Part shown: positions 10,938 to 21,447 of the stretch, in pieces
How positions within the stretch are numbered: position 1 is the stretch's first letter
Layout: every line of letters starts with the position of its first letter
NCBI GenBank assembly: GCA_043228905.1
Contig: JBHGNT010000002.1
Span: 18,662,001 to 18,726,000 of the forward strand
Reading direction: 5' to 3'
Length of the DNA: 64,000 nt
Origin: Azolla caroliniana
Lineage: Eukaryota; Polypodiophyta
Translations under genes and position numbers: made by a program
Notes under the pieces: generated by a model
The model's database searches: none
Seen by the model: only the letters and a program-made list of their open reading frames with translations
Told to the model about the DNA's origin: nothing

Positions 10938-12965
10938 TTAAGTGTCATGCAAGACAAGATGGATTCCCTGCATGAGAATCACACATACGAATTGACAAAG
11001 CTGGCGAAAGTAAAGAGGGCGCTCTAGAACAAGTGGGTATACAAGGTGAAACCGGGAGACGACAGAAATCCTACAAGGTACAAAGCCCACATCATGGTGA
11101 AGCGCTTCCAACAAAAGAAAGGAGTGGATTTCGACGAGATCTTTGCCCCGGTCATGAAGATGGCATCTATCCAGACGGTGTGCTTGTGTCGTGATGTTTT
11201 CGACACAGTGCGAAACCACCCTCAAAGGAGAATAAAGTAGTGGTCCAAATAAACTAATATTACAAATTTAACTTTTGTAATAAATGATGAAAAGATAGTA
11301 AGGTAGAAGCGGTTTTTCAAAAGTAGATAAAAATAGAAAAAGTAAGAGAGAAAAAAACGCAAGACGTGGAATTGAGGAGCTAATTTCCTCATCTGATGTC
11401 CAAATTAGACAAGAAAAGATCCATAAGAAAGCTAACTCAAAGGGCTTTCCAAAAATAACTTGTATGTCTAATTTGGACTTACAAAAATAAAATAATGATA
11501 GAAATAAAATGCGACTCATATAGACAAGCTTTTGTTTAGGAGAAAAATAAAGCAAGCCATGGAAACCCTATAAATAAGAGCTATTCTTAAGAAGAAGGGG
11601 GGGAGATGGATAGGGATTTAAAGAAGAAAAGATTTATGTTTCCTCTCTCATACTCTTAACCCTAAAGGGGGATATAAAAAAATCACGTATCAAAATAAGT
11701 CCATTATATGGATGATTTAGTAATAAAAACTCTGTATGTTTCCTCTCGTACTCTAAGCGTTCTTACTCATAAAAATAATTAATCATTATTCGATCTTCAA
11801 TACTCTCTTACTCGAAGATTTGTTTATGCATTAATATAATTAAGTATTATTCAATTTCTCATACTATCTTACTCTTATTTGAGGGAAATATCTCGTCTTA
11901 AAACTTAAAGTGTATAAATCATTTAGCCCTAAATCCTTCTGGTCCAGAACCCTGACGGTTCCAACTCATGATTCGCACTAGCTGGTGGATTTTCACGACA
12001 CCGATTGAAGAAGAGCTTATACGATTTGAAGCAAGCTCCCAAGCAATGGTACCAGAAGTTGGACTCCTTCATGACCGACCAAGAATACCACAAGACGCAT
12101 GCCAACCACTGTGTGTTCGTGAAAAAGTTCGACGGAAAAGAATTCCTAATACTCCTGCTATATGTGGACGACATGTTGATCGACGAACGCGACCGTATCA
12201 AAATCAACACATTGAAGAAGGCCTTGAGCAAGTCTATGGGTCCGGCGAGAGAGATCTTAAGGATGCACATAGTTCGAGACCGGACGAAGAAGCTATTGTG
12301 GTTGTCACAGGAGAAGTACGTGACAAAGGTGATCCAAAGGTTCAGCATGGTGGATGCGAAGATGGTCGGGTCGACAGTTCCGACAAACTATAAGTTGTCC
12401 AGGAAACAAAGTCCGAAGACTAATACGGAGAAAGTTGAGATGATGAAGGTACCTTACGCCTCGGTAGTTGAAAGCCTAATGTACACGACTGGACATCGGA
12501 TATACAGTCGGAGTGTGAGCCAATTCATGAGAATTCCAAGAAAAGAGCACTAGGCCATCATCAAGTGGATACTCTGATACCTGAAAGGTAGCTCGAGTGC
12601 TCGAGTGTGTGCTTTTGATTTAGCTCAAGTAAACCCCTTTAGGAAGGCTTCTCTGATTCAGACATGTCGGTTGATGTACATATCACCCGGTTCACGATAT
12701 GTCATGACCTATGCAAGGGAGTCGTATCGTGGGAGTTGAGACTACAGAAGTCCGTGGCATTGTCAACCACAAAAGTAGAGTACATGGCAGCCGTAGAAGC
12801 CAACAAGGAAGTGATCTAGATGAAGGACTTCATCGGAGAATTGGGAATTCAACAGGAAGAATTCTTATTCTACTGCAACAGTCAAAGTGTCATCCATCTT
12901 GCAAAAAACACGGCCTACCACTCTATGACCAAGCACATCCAGAGGAGATACTACTAGCCCTTTGA
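10938..12965 (+). pseudogene. Element A reverse transcriptase and RNase H, interrupted
   Basis: The RT start (GVDFDEIFAPVMKMASIQTV) runs to about 11186, then 814 bp of foreign LTR-like sequence follows. RT resumes at 12003 with LKKSLYDLKQAPKQW and includes the active site LLYVDDMLI. About 160 bp of RT (the VEQLDVKTAFLHGD region of relatives) is missing at the insertion. RNase H (about 12560-12965) is scattered over several frames with stops. Non-functional. Confidence 0.85.
11187..12000. mobile_element. LTR-like insertion (possible solo LTR) in element A
   Basis: 814 bp unrelated to copia pol, bounded by perfect 8-bp inverted ends TGTCGTGA and TCACGACA (TG...CA). It holds a TATA-like CCTATAAATAAG near 11568-11580 and AT-rich interior, as an LTR would. 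Flanking 5-mers (GCTTG and CCGAT) do not match and host RT sequence is missing, so simple insertion is not proven. The termini resemble those of gypsy element E (TGTCG...CGACA). Confidence 0.6.
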
Positions 12966-13063
12966 GTGGGCAAAAGCCAAAAACTTTGCTTTGATAAAGA
13001 TCCACATGGAGAACGGGTCGAACTTGCTGACCAAGGTGCTCTGACAAAGAATCCCATGGCGGA

Positions 13064-13077
13064 GTGAAGGGAGAGTT
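13064..13077 (+). promoter_or_regulatory. Element A polypurine tract
   Basis: GTGAAGGGAGAGTT directly before the 3' LTR. It would prime plus-strand DNA synthesis. Confidence 0.8.
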
Positions 13078-13609
13078 TGCTGGCAAACCAGTCCCTCTGG
13101 ATGGGAATTAGACGAGCCGGATGAAGAAACCGAACCAGATGGATCCAAGAGGTATCCGGCCATATCCGGTGTGTACCAAAAAACAGGGACATATTAGTAA
13201 ATATGTTTCCTATGCACCTGTTGAGGCTATACTTGTAAATAGCCTGAAAGTTACATGAGTATAAATAACTAGGACAAAAACATATTGACTGTGTGAGATG
13301 TGTAGTTAGACATTGTATAGTGTGTGAGAGATAAATAGAGACAAGAAGTTGTATCTGTTGTAACTGCTAGTTGGCGAAGATATAGAGCTCGAGGTCGTTG
13401 CCTTTAAGTTTTCTATTGTACCCTTCCTCTCTTCTATAGTGATCATGTTCGAAGTCTGCGAACTCCCGTGGCTTTGTCTCTCGAGGTTTCCACGTTAAGA
13501 TACGGTCTCGTCTCATTCCTATGTAAGTGTATCAATCTCTATTTTTTTCTGTTCTGTTTCTTCCTATTTGAGTTTGGATCTCGGTTGTGGCCGAGAGCGA
13601 TTCCTCTCA
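13078..13609 (+). repeat. Element A 3' LTR
   Basis: 532 bp from TGCTGGCAAACC to CCTCTCA. It contains the TATAAATA box and the GGTTTCCACGTTAA motif shared by the copia LTRs of this window. The upstream part has CCGGAT-type repeats, as in elements F and G. Confidence 0.85.
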
Positions 13610-14280
13610 GTTCAGTCATATGGACATGAAAGGGTTTTGGTAGCATGTACTTAGTTATCCCCCAATGCTGAAAGTATAACTGATGTCAATATGACAGGCC
13701 CAATTTTTCACTCCTAACTTTTACTAATGCAGCATGCTTAGACTCGTACCACGAGAGTACGAAGATTGTTTAATGACTCTGAAATGGTTTAGCAAAGTGC
13801 AGGGCAAGTTCAAAAGACCGTGGGTAAGAATGATCTAAAACGAATGACTGAATCATTTGTCAGAGCAGTGCAATAGCTCTCCCCACTATAGGAGTGGGTC
13901 AGTTAAATCAGAGGACCAACTACAACTGGCCAACCAAACGTTAAGGTTTTCTGGTTAGGATATGACCGACAAGGCACACAAAGATGTCCAGTTAACACGA
14001 TGGTTGATCCATATTCCTCATGCTGACAGTGACATGACTGTCTGCAGACTAGACCATCAACAGTCAACCACGATTACGAATGCAATCCGTAATATAAGGC
14101 CAAGATGACAAGGATCAAAGCAAGGTAGTAAAGATCACAGAAAGTCAAGAGTAAAAGCAAAGCACGCTGAAGAAGAGTAGAGATCACATCAAATAAAACA
14201 AAGAAGGGATGTTTGGCTGGAGGGAGATTAAGAAGGCAGCGTAAACGAGGGTGAGGGTCAAAGTGAAGGCAAGGACTCAC
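13610..14280. other. MADS intron 2 sequence, no gene
   Basis: Single-copy-looking intronic DNA between element A and exon 2. No coding or repeat motif is recognised. Confidence 0.4.
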
Positions 14281-14383
14281 AGGATGAAGAGGCATTGATG
14301 GCGGCTGGAGGGAGACCGGGTCACTTGCGGCTGCTTCTTCTTGTCTTCGAGGGAGGTAATGCTGAAAGATGTCTTCTAAGCCG
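14281..14383 (-). CDS. MADS-box exon 2 (intervening domain)
   Basis: The acceptor is TTTGCAG after a pyrimidine/TTTC tract, and the donor is CCT|GTGAGT, a perfect consensus. In the phase set by exon 1 it reads GLEDIFQHYLPRR, then an acidic stretch and SDPVSLQPP. The hydrophobic GLEDIFQHY corresponds to the start of the I domain (ME-IL-RY in relatives), and SDPVSLQ to the DQPSLELQ region of SVP-like proteins. At 103 bp it is longer than the usual 79 bp. It ends in phase 0, which fits exon 3. Confidence 0.7.
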
Positions 14384-14517
14384 CTGCAAAGAAAGAAAGA
14401 AAGAAAGATAGAAAGAAGTCATGGTCATGATGATTGGTAATTAGTTAAATCGCTGCAGAGAGGAGAGAGGATGGGATTAATGGCGGAAGGAAGAAATCGA
14501 TGGAAGGAAGGAGGTAC

Positions 14518-14705
14518 CGGTGTGGGGGGGGACAGGCGAAGTGGGAGAGCTTGCCGGAGTTGGAGGAGGTGATGAGGGCCACTTCAGCGTCGCAGAGGAC
14601 GGAGAGCTCACGCGCCTTCTCCAGCAGGCCCACGCGCCGGCGCCGCCGCTTGCGGGTAGTAGCCTCCTTCTCCATGCGTTTCATCTCTATCTTTTAGCGC
14701 CCCAT
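14518..14705 (-). CDS. MADS-box exon 1 (MADS domain, with stop at codon 4)
   Basis: Read on the minus strand from the ATG at 14705: Met-Gly-Arg, then TAA (14696-14694), then [14 protein letters not shown]. This matches the canonical MGRGKIEIKRIENATTR apart from the stop. The next Met is at 14684. The recognition helix is shortened by two residues and turned into an arginine run before [20 protein letters not shown]. The end of the domain, SGKLSHFA, is followed by a C-rich tract, then a CG|GTACC donor leaving phase 2, which joins exon 2 in frame. An earlier GT at 14533 would give a stop at the junction, so it was not chosen. Confidence 0.75.
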
Positions 14706-14860
14706 CCCCATTCCCTCTTCTTCTCCTTCTGCTTCTGCTTCTGCTTCTGCTTCAGCTGTGCAGAAACGGCCTGCGACTACCTAACGGCGGCGCTGTCTCC
14801 ACCCTCCCCCTCTTCTCCCTTCTTCTGTCTTCCTTGATATTTATGTACATATAGTTATTC
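14706..14860 (-). promoter_or_regulatory. Likely 5' leader or promoter-proximal region of the MADS gene
   Basis: GC-rich, with a GCAGAA hexamer run on the minus strand (14729-14757), just upstream of the canonical MADS start. A purine-rich leader is common in plant genes. No TATA box could be assigned with confidence. Confidence 0.35.
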
Positions 14861-14929
14861 CATTCTCTTTTAATGTTAGCACCAAGTTACGTACGTCTAA
14901 TGTGTATGTATGTGTAATGTGTTGTATGC

Positions 14930-14982
14930 ATATGCATATGCATATGCGTATGCGTATGTGTAATGTGTATGTGTATGTGTAT

Positions 14983-15014
<32 letters not shown>
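14930..15014. repeat. Microsatellites (CATATG)n and (TG)n
   Basis: CATATG/CGTATG hexamers at 14930-14960, then a TG run ending at 15014, upstream of the MADS gene. Confidence 0.8.
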
Positions 15015-15015
<1 letters not shown>

Positions 15016-16495
15016 TACCTGTAATGTGTATGTGTATTTGATGGATGGGTCATTGGTTGTCCGCCCTATGGACCGGACCCCATAATTATTTCTATCAATA
15101 GAAATGTTTTCTTAGCTTCACCTTTTTTGCATTCGTTCTCGGTTCTCAAAGGTATTTCTCACGAACAACAAACAAAGCTTTGAAACGTATCATTGAATGT
15201 AGTCCTGATATACGTATATATACATACATACATATACATTTACTATGATAATCATAGTATATGTATATGTATGCATAAATTGACACATGCGTGATATTCG
15301 TGGTATTCTCCATGCGCAATATTCTCAATATTCGAGAATATGGAATGGCCCCAAGAATATTAGAAAACCATTCGTTTTGCAAAATAAAAATAAAATATTT
15401 ATTTATTTATTTAAATAAATTTATTGTACCAAAAAAAGAAAAATTATTCAGTAATAGATTATAGTATCAAGAGAGTTTATGAAACTTATTTTTATTAATC
15501 TTTTTATTTTTTTATTTTTTTAAATGAATATTTTTATATTTATTATACAAATATGATTAGTATGAACTATGATTGCAAATGCACGTATGATACGAATGGT
15601 TCATTCTATGTGTATATGTATATGTATAATGTATGTATGTACAACAAGTGTACATACCCTAAATTGCCCAAACCCCACATCCCGATATGCAAGCAAAGAC
15701 ACGATAACCTAAGATAATTGCTCCCGTGCAATTCTTAACAACTAAGCCACATGCACCTTACTAGCGTTTACAAAGAATATACAATAATCGTAATCTTACT
15801 CTAGGCTATAAATTTATCCAAGAAAATGATACAATTAAGACAATGAGCTATAAATTAATTGGTCCTTACCGAACTAGCATTTGGAAAGACAAAAAAATAT
15901 CCTAATCTACCTTATAAGCAAGTAGGTCACACTCAATAAGTTTGGGAGGCATTAAATCGTATATTGATTGACATTGAAAGCTAGCTCAAACAAAGGTGTA
16001 GGTTAAAATGTCTAAACTTAGAAAGATATATTTGTTACTAATGAAGAGAAATTAAATGTTAATGTTCATCATTCAATTATTTACTATAGAAAATATTGAT
16101 TAAACCACAAAAATGTGGCATACTATCTATATCTATTTTTTTTAATCCCTCCAAACTCATGGGACAACACTATGACATCAAGTTGTATGTAGACACAACT
16201 TGGTTGCTTTATTGCCTCCATCGTAAACATTTTTTTTTCTTAATGAAGATTCACCTTGATATTAATGGAAAGATCCCGAAAGGCTACAACGAATTCATAC
16301 AACATATTTTAACCCTCATATCCACAATGCACATCAACCCGCATGTCAAGTATCAAAAACCCTCATGTAGAGTTGTTCCAAGATGGGGGGTGGAAAAAGC
16401 CATCTTGGTGCAGCATATCTCCACTTTATTCTCTCTTCAAAAGAGGTGAAAACTGCCTTTTTCCAAAATTCTCAAAATTGTTGTTTACGAATCAC
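15015..16495. other. AT-rich intergenic DNA, no supported gene
   Basis: Contains ATGTAT-type and T-rich runs (15215-15270, 15480-15540). An open frame at 16096-16449 on the plus strand has no recognisable motif and is not called. No element ends are visible. Confidence 0.3.
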
Positions 16496-16499
16496 AACC

Positions 16500-16816
16500 T
16501 CGGGCTCACCAGTTATTGATTTATATTGACCTCATAGAGTATGTAAGAGCATTAACCATATCTCATTGACTAACTCAATCGCATTCTATTTTACTTTTTG
16601 AAATACACATCATCTAGCCTTCCACAATACCCAAACTACTAAAGAAGATATCATAGACCATACCTTATCCTCTTCCAAACAACGGATTGTTGTAATATAA
16701 GAGACCTCCAATACACGTCTTCCATAGGAAAGGAGAAGAAAATCAACATACTCCTTTTCATAGTTCTGAATTTCTTTAGCTAATCTTCCCCATCTCACAA
16801 AACCCCATCTGTACAC
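16500..16816 (-). pseudogene. Minus-strand LINE C-terminal fragment (tentative)
   Basis: The minus-strand frame ends with DKVWSMISSLVVWVLWKAR and, past a stop, CVFQKVK and NAIELVNE. This pattern (W--I-S---W--WKAR----F and later ----E-V-E) resembles the region after the reverse transcriptase in plant LINEs. It is short and broken, and could be something else. Confidence 0.35.
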
Positions 16817-18316
16817 CTGCTTACCATCATAAACATTCTAATTAACATTGGTTAAAACGGAATCGAAATTACATCACCCCTTGATTCTATTGTCTTAAAA
16901 GATCGGTTCGATTATCTTACACAAATACTTTATCTATGCAAATTTGTTGACTTCGTATGTATCAATGGGATAGAGTTTTATAAATAACAGTTTACAATTT
17001 GAAATGATTGGGATTTGTACGAGAAACCATATGCCCCACCTTTAGACCAACAATATTCTACTTGTTGAGTGCACATGGTTTTACATAGCTCCATATGGGC
17101 ATTGCGTTGTGAAGTTGTATTCTAATTCACTTTAAGCAATGTTCGTTCGTAGTCACAACTCACTCAATCAAAAGTTGTATTTGAGTGTGTGCATTACATA
17201 TTGTCCCCTATTTATGATCATTATAAATCTACACCAAGTCAAAATTGTCCTCCATCACTAATGTAATAATATTATATTCATTGAATATTTCAAGCATTGA
17301 TTCTTATGCTAAGAAAGCATTAGGCGTAGTAATATGTCAAGCTCATACTAGAACTGAATGCTTGGTGTTCCGTAATTCATAAATGTAATATAGCATAAGC
17401 TCAAACATTTATAATATAATCCCGACATAATTTGTGAAACTCCGATACTAACTATTGTTGAAATTTTAGCACTTAAAAAAAATGTCGAAAATTTTGAATA
17501 CATGTATGTGCCATTTTTCAAGCAATTTGTATCCACACATCTAAACTTTTACTATTGGGTTATGCCCCGCAAGAGCCTAACAAGAATGGTTTGAGGAGCA
17601 AATTATCAATGGAATTTAGAAAATTGAAGCATATTGAATCCAAGGTTGAAAATGAAGGATCACATTAGACCATTCAAGGAATATATGGAGAATTTAACAT
17701 CGAGGTATTCACTAAAACATTGAGAAATTCGAATAATAATGATTTCATTCGCATTTTAAATATGCGAGTTTAAACTTAATTGTATAAGTTCAATGTATAA
17801 GCTTGCTTCTTGAATCATACATTATCTCCATCTCTTGTCTCTCCTCCTTTTCGTTACAAACTCTACTCATACAAACCCCCGGCGGTTCGATGCATCGAGC
17901 GTGAACTTTACAACACCATTACTGACATATCCCTCTAACAAATATTGTTTGACGCTTGGTGGAGTTGAAGTTTTCAAGCCATGGTTGAAACCACAAACAT
18001 CTTCTTCAAGTATTTCTACACTCGATTTGGGTCCTTTGCATCTCAAATATAGCTTGAAATGTGATCTCTCACACATGTTTCCAAGCAGTACATTACTCGA
18101 GCCACATTCAATAGTTAGGGTTTATGATATCAAGGGTTGTTCTTGAGCACCCTCAATATAACGCAATTACCAATCTCATGCTTGTGAATCTTATATTCCT
18201 AAGATGCATAGGTATGCATGTCCAACTTCTCTATTGGATGTGCACTACCCATTTGTGCCTTCAATGTTGTTGATTTAGCTTGATTAGTAAGCTTCTCTGT
18301 TGAATGTACACCTTTT
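16817..18316. other. AT-rich intergenic DNA, no supported gene
   Basis: No recognisable coding sequence or repeat. Overlapping open frames on both strands at 17835-18146 show no known motif. Confidence 0.3.
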
Positions 18317-18578
18317 TGCTATGTATTGCGTCTCTCCTAAAGGGAGAGATAGGCTAGAATGAGGACTGAATAGTCGAATCGATTAGTCAGCCAATTTGAG
18401 GATCAGTCGGTTGGTTCGACCGAAAGGTCGAAGTGAGGGCCAATCGGTTGGATCAACTAGAGAGGTTGAACTTGAGGTCGACTAGTCAGTTCGACTAGTT
18501 GACCGACTACTAAACGTGTATGTACATATATATATATATATGTATATGTATATGTATATATATATGTATGTATATATG

Positions 18579-18638
<60 letters not shown>

Positions 18639-19092
18639 ATGTGCATAATAGTTAGGGTTGTAGCGTATTACCTCAGTGTGAGAGATAGAAGAACTGAGAG
18701 TGAGAGAGCATGAGTGCAAAGAGTAAGACAAACTTGAGATAGGGAGAAGAAGGACAAGCGTTGAGAATCTGCGGATGAGCAACTGAGCGTGCGCTAAGAG
18801 TTCAACAGTGATTGTGCAAGAAACAGAGAGCAAGAGAGGAAACCACCAGAAAGGAAGTGAGTTGTTCCACGTCTTTCTTATAGATTTATTCCCACGAGTT
18901 TTGCCTCTCCCTTAAGGTCAAAGCACCATCATTAGAATTTTTTGTTCTTGGATTTTTCCCTCGCATCCTAGGGAGTCTTGTATCTTGATTTGTATACTCT
19001 TGACTCATAATGGATTTTTTGTTGTTCCGTGGTTTTCCCTGGTTTCAGGGTTTCCATGTAAATAATGTGTATTCTTATTTGTGTTTGTGAGA
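18317..19092 (+). repeat. Element C 5' LTR (3' end deleted)
   Basis: Starts TGCTATGTATTGCG, matching TGTTATGTGTTGGG of the 3' copy. It carries an expanded AT/CA microsatellite (18520-18640) and GGGTTTCCATGTAAA near its end. Confidence 0.8.
18520..18640. repeat. (TATG)n/(CA)n/(TA)n compound microsatellite
   Basis: Alternating TATATG, CACACA and TATATA runs inside the 5' LTR of element C. The 3' LTR has a simpler (AT)n run at the same place (about 19937-19978), so the tract expanded after insertion. Confidence 0.85.
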
Positions 19093-19778
19093 AGAATAAG
19101 GCTATATGAAAAGGGTGCCGTATGCCTCGGTCATTGGAAGCCTAATGTAAGCTATGGTCTATACTAGGCCAAACATTGCATTTGTTGTTGGAATAGTAAG
19201 TCATTACATGAGTAACCTTGGAAGGGAGAATTCGGCAACCGTAAAATGGATACTTAGATATTTGAAAGGCACTTCAAGTGTATGCTTTAGGTATGGCTCT
19301 AGGAAACCTATGCTCGAAGGTTTCACACATTCTGACATGTGAGGGGATGTAGATTCCAACCGATCCACATTAGGATATGTGATAACTTATGCCGGGGGAG
19401 CCATATCATGGCAATCAAGATTGCAAAGGTTGTGGCCTTGTCAACCATAGAGGCTGAGTATATGGTTGCGGTGAAGGCTAGGAAAGAATTGATTTGGATG
19501 AAGAATTTTCTAATTGAACTAGGAATGAAGCAAGAAAAGTTCCCACTTCACTATGATTACCAGAGTGCCATACATCTAACCAAGAATGTTGCCTACCACT
19601 CTCTTACCAAGCACATACAAAGAAGGTATCATTGGTTACGAGAGAAAGTGGATTAAAATGAATTTACACTAGTGAAGGTCTATACTAACGAAAATGGATC
19701 AGATATGCTTACCAAGATTTTACCTTTGGAAAAACTCGTTGCTTGCCGACTGAAGATAGCTTTACACGACTCTCCCTT
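19093..19778 (+). pseudogene. Element C RT end and RNase H
   Basis: Reads KRVPYASVIGSLM, then a stop in place of the next Tyr, TRPNIAFVVGIVSHYMSN, KWILRYLKGTSS, a stop after THSDM, then STIEAEYM, YDYQSAIHL, KHIQRRYHWLRE and NGSDMLTKILP. The RNase H acidic residues are present in HSD, EAEY and YDYQ. In-frame stops at about 19156, 19340 and 19654 and frame changes make it non-functional. Confidence 0.85.
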
Positions 19779-19784
19779 ACAAGA

Positions 19785-19798
19785 GTGAAGGGGGAGTT
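19785..19798 (+). promoter_or_regulatory. Element C polypurine tract
   Basis: GTGAAGGGGGAGTT immediately before the 3' LTR. Confidence 0.85.
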
Positions 19799-19934
19799 TG
19801 TTATGTGTTGGGTCTCTCCTAACGGGAGCGATTGGTTGGAATGAGGACCGAATGGTCGGATTGACCAATCGATCAATTTCAGGATCGGTCGGTTGGTTCA
19901 ATCGGTCAGATCGACCAGAGAGGTCAACTACTAA

Positions 19935-19981
<47 letters not shown>

Positions 19982-20491
19982 TAATATAGGGTTGTAACGT
20001 ATTAACTCACTGTGAGATATAGAGGAATTGAGAGTGAGAGAGCATGGGCATAGAGAGTAAGACAAACTTGAGATAGGGAGAAGGACGAGTGCTAACATTG
20101 TGCGGATAGGCAACAAAGAGTGCGGTGAGAGTTCAACAGTGATTGTACAAGAAACAAAGGGGAAGAGAGGAAACCCAATAGAAAGGAAGTGAGTTGTTCC
20201 ACGTCTTTCTTATAGATTTATTCCTATGAGTTTTGCCTCTCCCTTAAGGTCGTAGCACCATTATCAGAGTTTGTTGCTCTTGGATCTTCCCCTAGCATCC
20301 TAGGGAGGCTTGTATCGTGATTTGCATACTCTTGACTGATAGTGGATTTTTTGCTGCTCCATGCTTTTCTTTAGTTTTAGGGTTTCCACGTAAATAATGT
20401 GTATTCTTATTTGTGTTTGTGTCTCAAATTAATTTTCTATTTATCTCTTATTGTAAACATATCACTTTTGTCGTGTATCAATACTTCAACA
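19799..20491 (+). repeat. Element C 3' LTR
   Basis: 693 bp, TGTTATGTG to TTCAACA. It includes an (AT)n tract at about 19937-19978 and GGGTTTCCACGTAAA at about 20380. It is the complete copy of the LTR. Confidence 0.8.
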
Positions 20492-20687
20492 ATGATAGTC
20501 AATTCAAAATGATGTGTCCAATTGCTCACACAATTTCAATGGTAGAGCTCGATGAAGGATCTCCAACCCTCATGCACTAGTACCATGTAGATAATGTTGA
20601 ATATTATAGAGTTGTGGCATGAGGAAGTGTTGTGCATGTGTTAGAGTAGGTGTAGGAGCAAGAGAAGGAATCACAAAAAATGACTAG

Positions 20688-20815
20688 AAATGAAATGTGT
20701 ATAGGAGAGGGATGCAATAATATTCGTAGAAGAGAAAACTATAACATTGATAGACTAAATATACAAGTCCTCAAGGAATTATAGAAAATGACTTGAAATG
20801 AAATGTGTTGGGGCT
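20688..20815. repeat. Target-site tandem repeat unit, left of element D
   Basis: A shortened copy of the 145-bp unit found three times at 47168-47607, ending in GAAATGAAATG directly against the left end of element D. The last five bases (20811-20815, AAATG) are the left target duplication of D. Confidence 0.85.
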
Positions 20816-21054
20816 TGTCCACTCAATTGGTGCCCACAACATGAGCTGACTGAGAGCCGAAGGGCTGATTGAGAGTCGGTTGTGTGTCAGCAATCGGCTG
20901 AACATACAACTGATTGGGAGTTGGTTCAATGCCGAATTGGCTTAGGGCCAAAAAGGAGAAAAGTTATAATTATATATATATATAGCCTTTTTCTTTTGTA
21001 TGTTTATTTTGGTGTGTGTCTTTTGTGTGTGTGTGAACAAATGTATATAGACGT
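20816..21054 (+). repeat. Element D 5' LTR, part 1
   Basis: Starts TGTTGGGGCTTG and ends at the ACGT target duplication (21051-21054) of gypsy E. It matches the first part of the 3' LTR at 46304. Confidence 0.92.
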
Positions 21055-21439
21055 TGTCGTGATGTGGTGTGCTTGAGGGTGGGAAAAACCAACGAAAGGG
21101 GGGGGTAAAAAATGTGCATGTGCAATGTGTGTGCACACAAAAGCGATTAATTGTGCATATGCAAAATAAAAAAGGAAAGAAAGGGTGAAAAGGGGGTATA
21201 GAAGCTCGTGCAAAAAGTAAGAGAGAGGAGAGATAAAAGGTAGAGGGGAGACAGGCTATAAATTTATAGAGATAGAATTATATATTGCATAAGAGAGAGT
21301 TACTGGGTTAGTGGATAGTCACATTAACTACTAGCTAGAGGTGCACTGCTTGAATCTAGTCTTATAATGTAGCATGAGTTAAGGAATTTTATTCCTTTTT
21401 CATTGAAGACAAATTTGGCGACCCCCCCTTCTTTCTTCC

Positions 21440-21447
21440 TATAAAAG
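21440..21447 (+). promoter_or_regulatory. TATA box of element E 5' LTR
   Basis: TATAAAAG, preceded by a pyrimidine-rich stretch. The same box is at 40209-40216 in the 3' LTR. Confidence 0.7.

Larger units (their letters stand above)
8182..13609 (+). mobile_element. Copia element A (decayed, 5'-truncated LTR)
   Basis: A Ty1/copia retrotransposon in the order LTR, primer site, gag, protease, integrase, RT, RNase H, purine tract, LTR. The 3' LTR is complete (13078-13609). The 5' LTR keeps only its last 368 bp, so no target duplication can be checked. Coding regions have many stops and frameshifts, and 814 bp of foreign LTR-like DNA interrupts RT. It is related to F, G and J in this window (same gag start motif and integrase wording). 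It lies within intron 2 of the MADS locus, antisense to that gene. Confidence 0.9.
3614..14705 (-). pseudogene. MIKC-type MADS-box gene, SVP/StMADS11-like, probably decayed
   Basis: MIKC proteins are nuclear transcription factors that bind CArG boxes as dimers or tetramers. Six exons are visible with AG/GT borders and compatible phases: MADS (14705-14518), I (14383-14281), K (4554-4505, 4173-4071, 3829-3788) and a leucine/charge-rich exon (3657-3614). The 42-bp exon 5 is the size typical of MIKC genes. The MADS part reads [20 protein letters not shown] then SGKLSHFA; the I part reads GLEDIFQHY and DPVSLQ. Both fit SVP-like proteins best, with AGL15/18 a weaker alternative. The canonical start is followed by TAA as codon 4, and the basic segment normally reading RQVTFSKRR is replaced by RKRRRRR. 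If translation starts at the Met at 14684, most of the normal N-terminus is lost. The predicted protein, about 170 residues, is shorter than the usual 200-240. Intron 2 (14280-4555) is about 9.7 kb and full of transposon remains. Confidence 0.7.
18317..20491 (+). mobile_element. Copia element C (internal deletion derivative)
   Basis: Two LTR copies (18317-19092 and 19799-20491) flank only about 0.7 kb of internal sequence: the end of RT and RNase H. The primer site, gag, protease, integrase and most of RT are gone. The deletion joins the R/U5 part of the 5' LTR to RT near 19093. The 3' LTR runs from TGTTATG to TTCAACA. The flanking five bases (CTTTT and ATGAT) do not match, so no target duplication is visible. 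Confidence 0.8.

Noticed and set aside
11268-11555. Minus-strand 95-codon frame in the LTR-like insertion of element A
   Set aside because: Phe/Leu-rich product of AT-rich LTR DNA, with no known domain.
13078-13609. A target duplication for element A
   Set aside because: The left LTR end is missing, so no comparison is possible.
16096-16449. Possible gene on the plus strand (117 codons)
   Set aside because: No motif, AT-rich context with a T-rich run inside, and no matching exon or repeat nearby.
17835-18146. Overlapping open frames on both strands
   Set aside because: Neither strand shows a recognisable domain, and the two mirror each other. Judged chance.
18520-18640. Regular TATG/CA repeats as a possible CRISPR-like or regulatory array
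   Set aside because: Simple microsatellites inside an LTR, with no repeat-spacer pattern.
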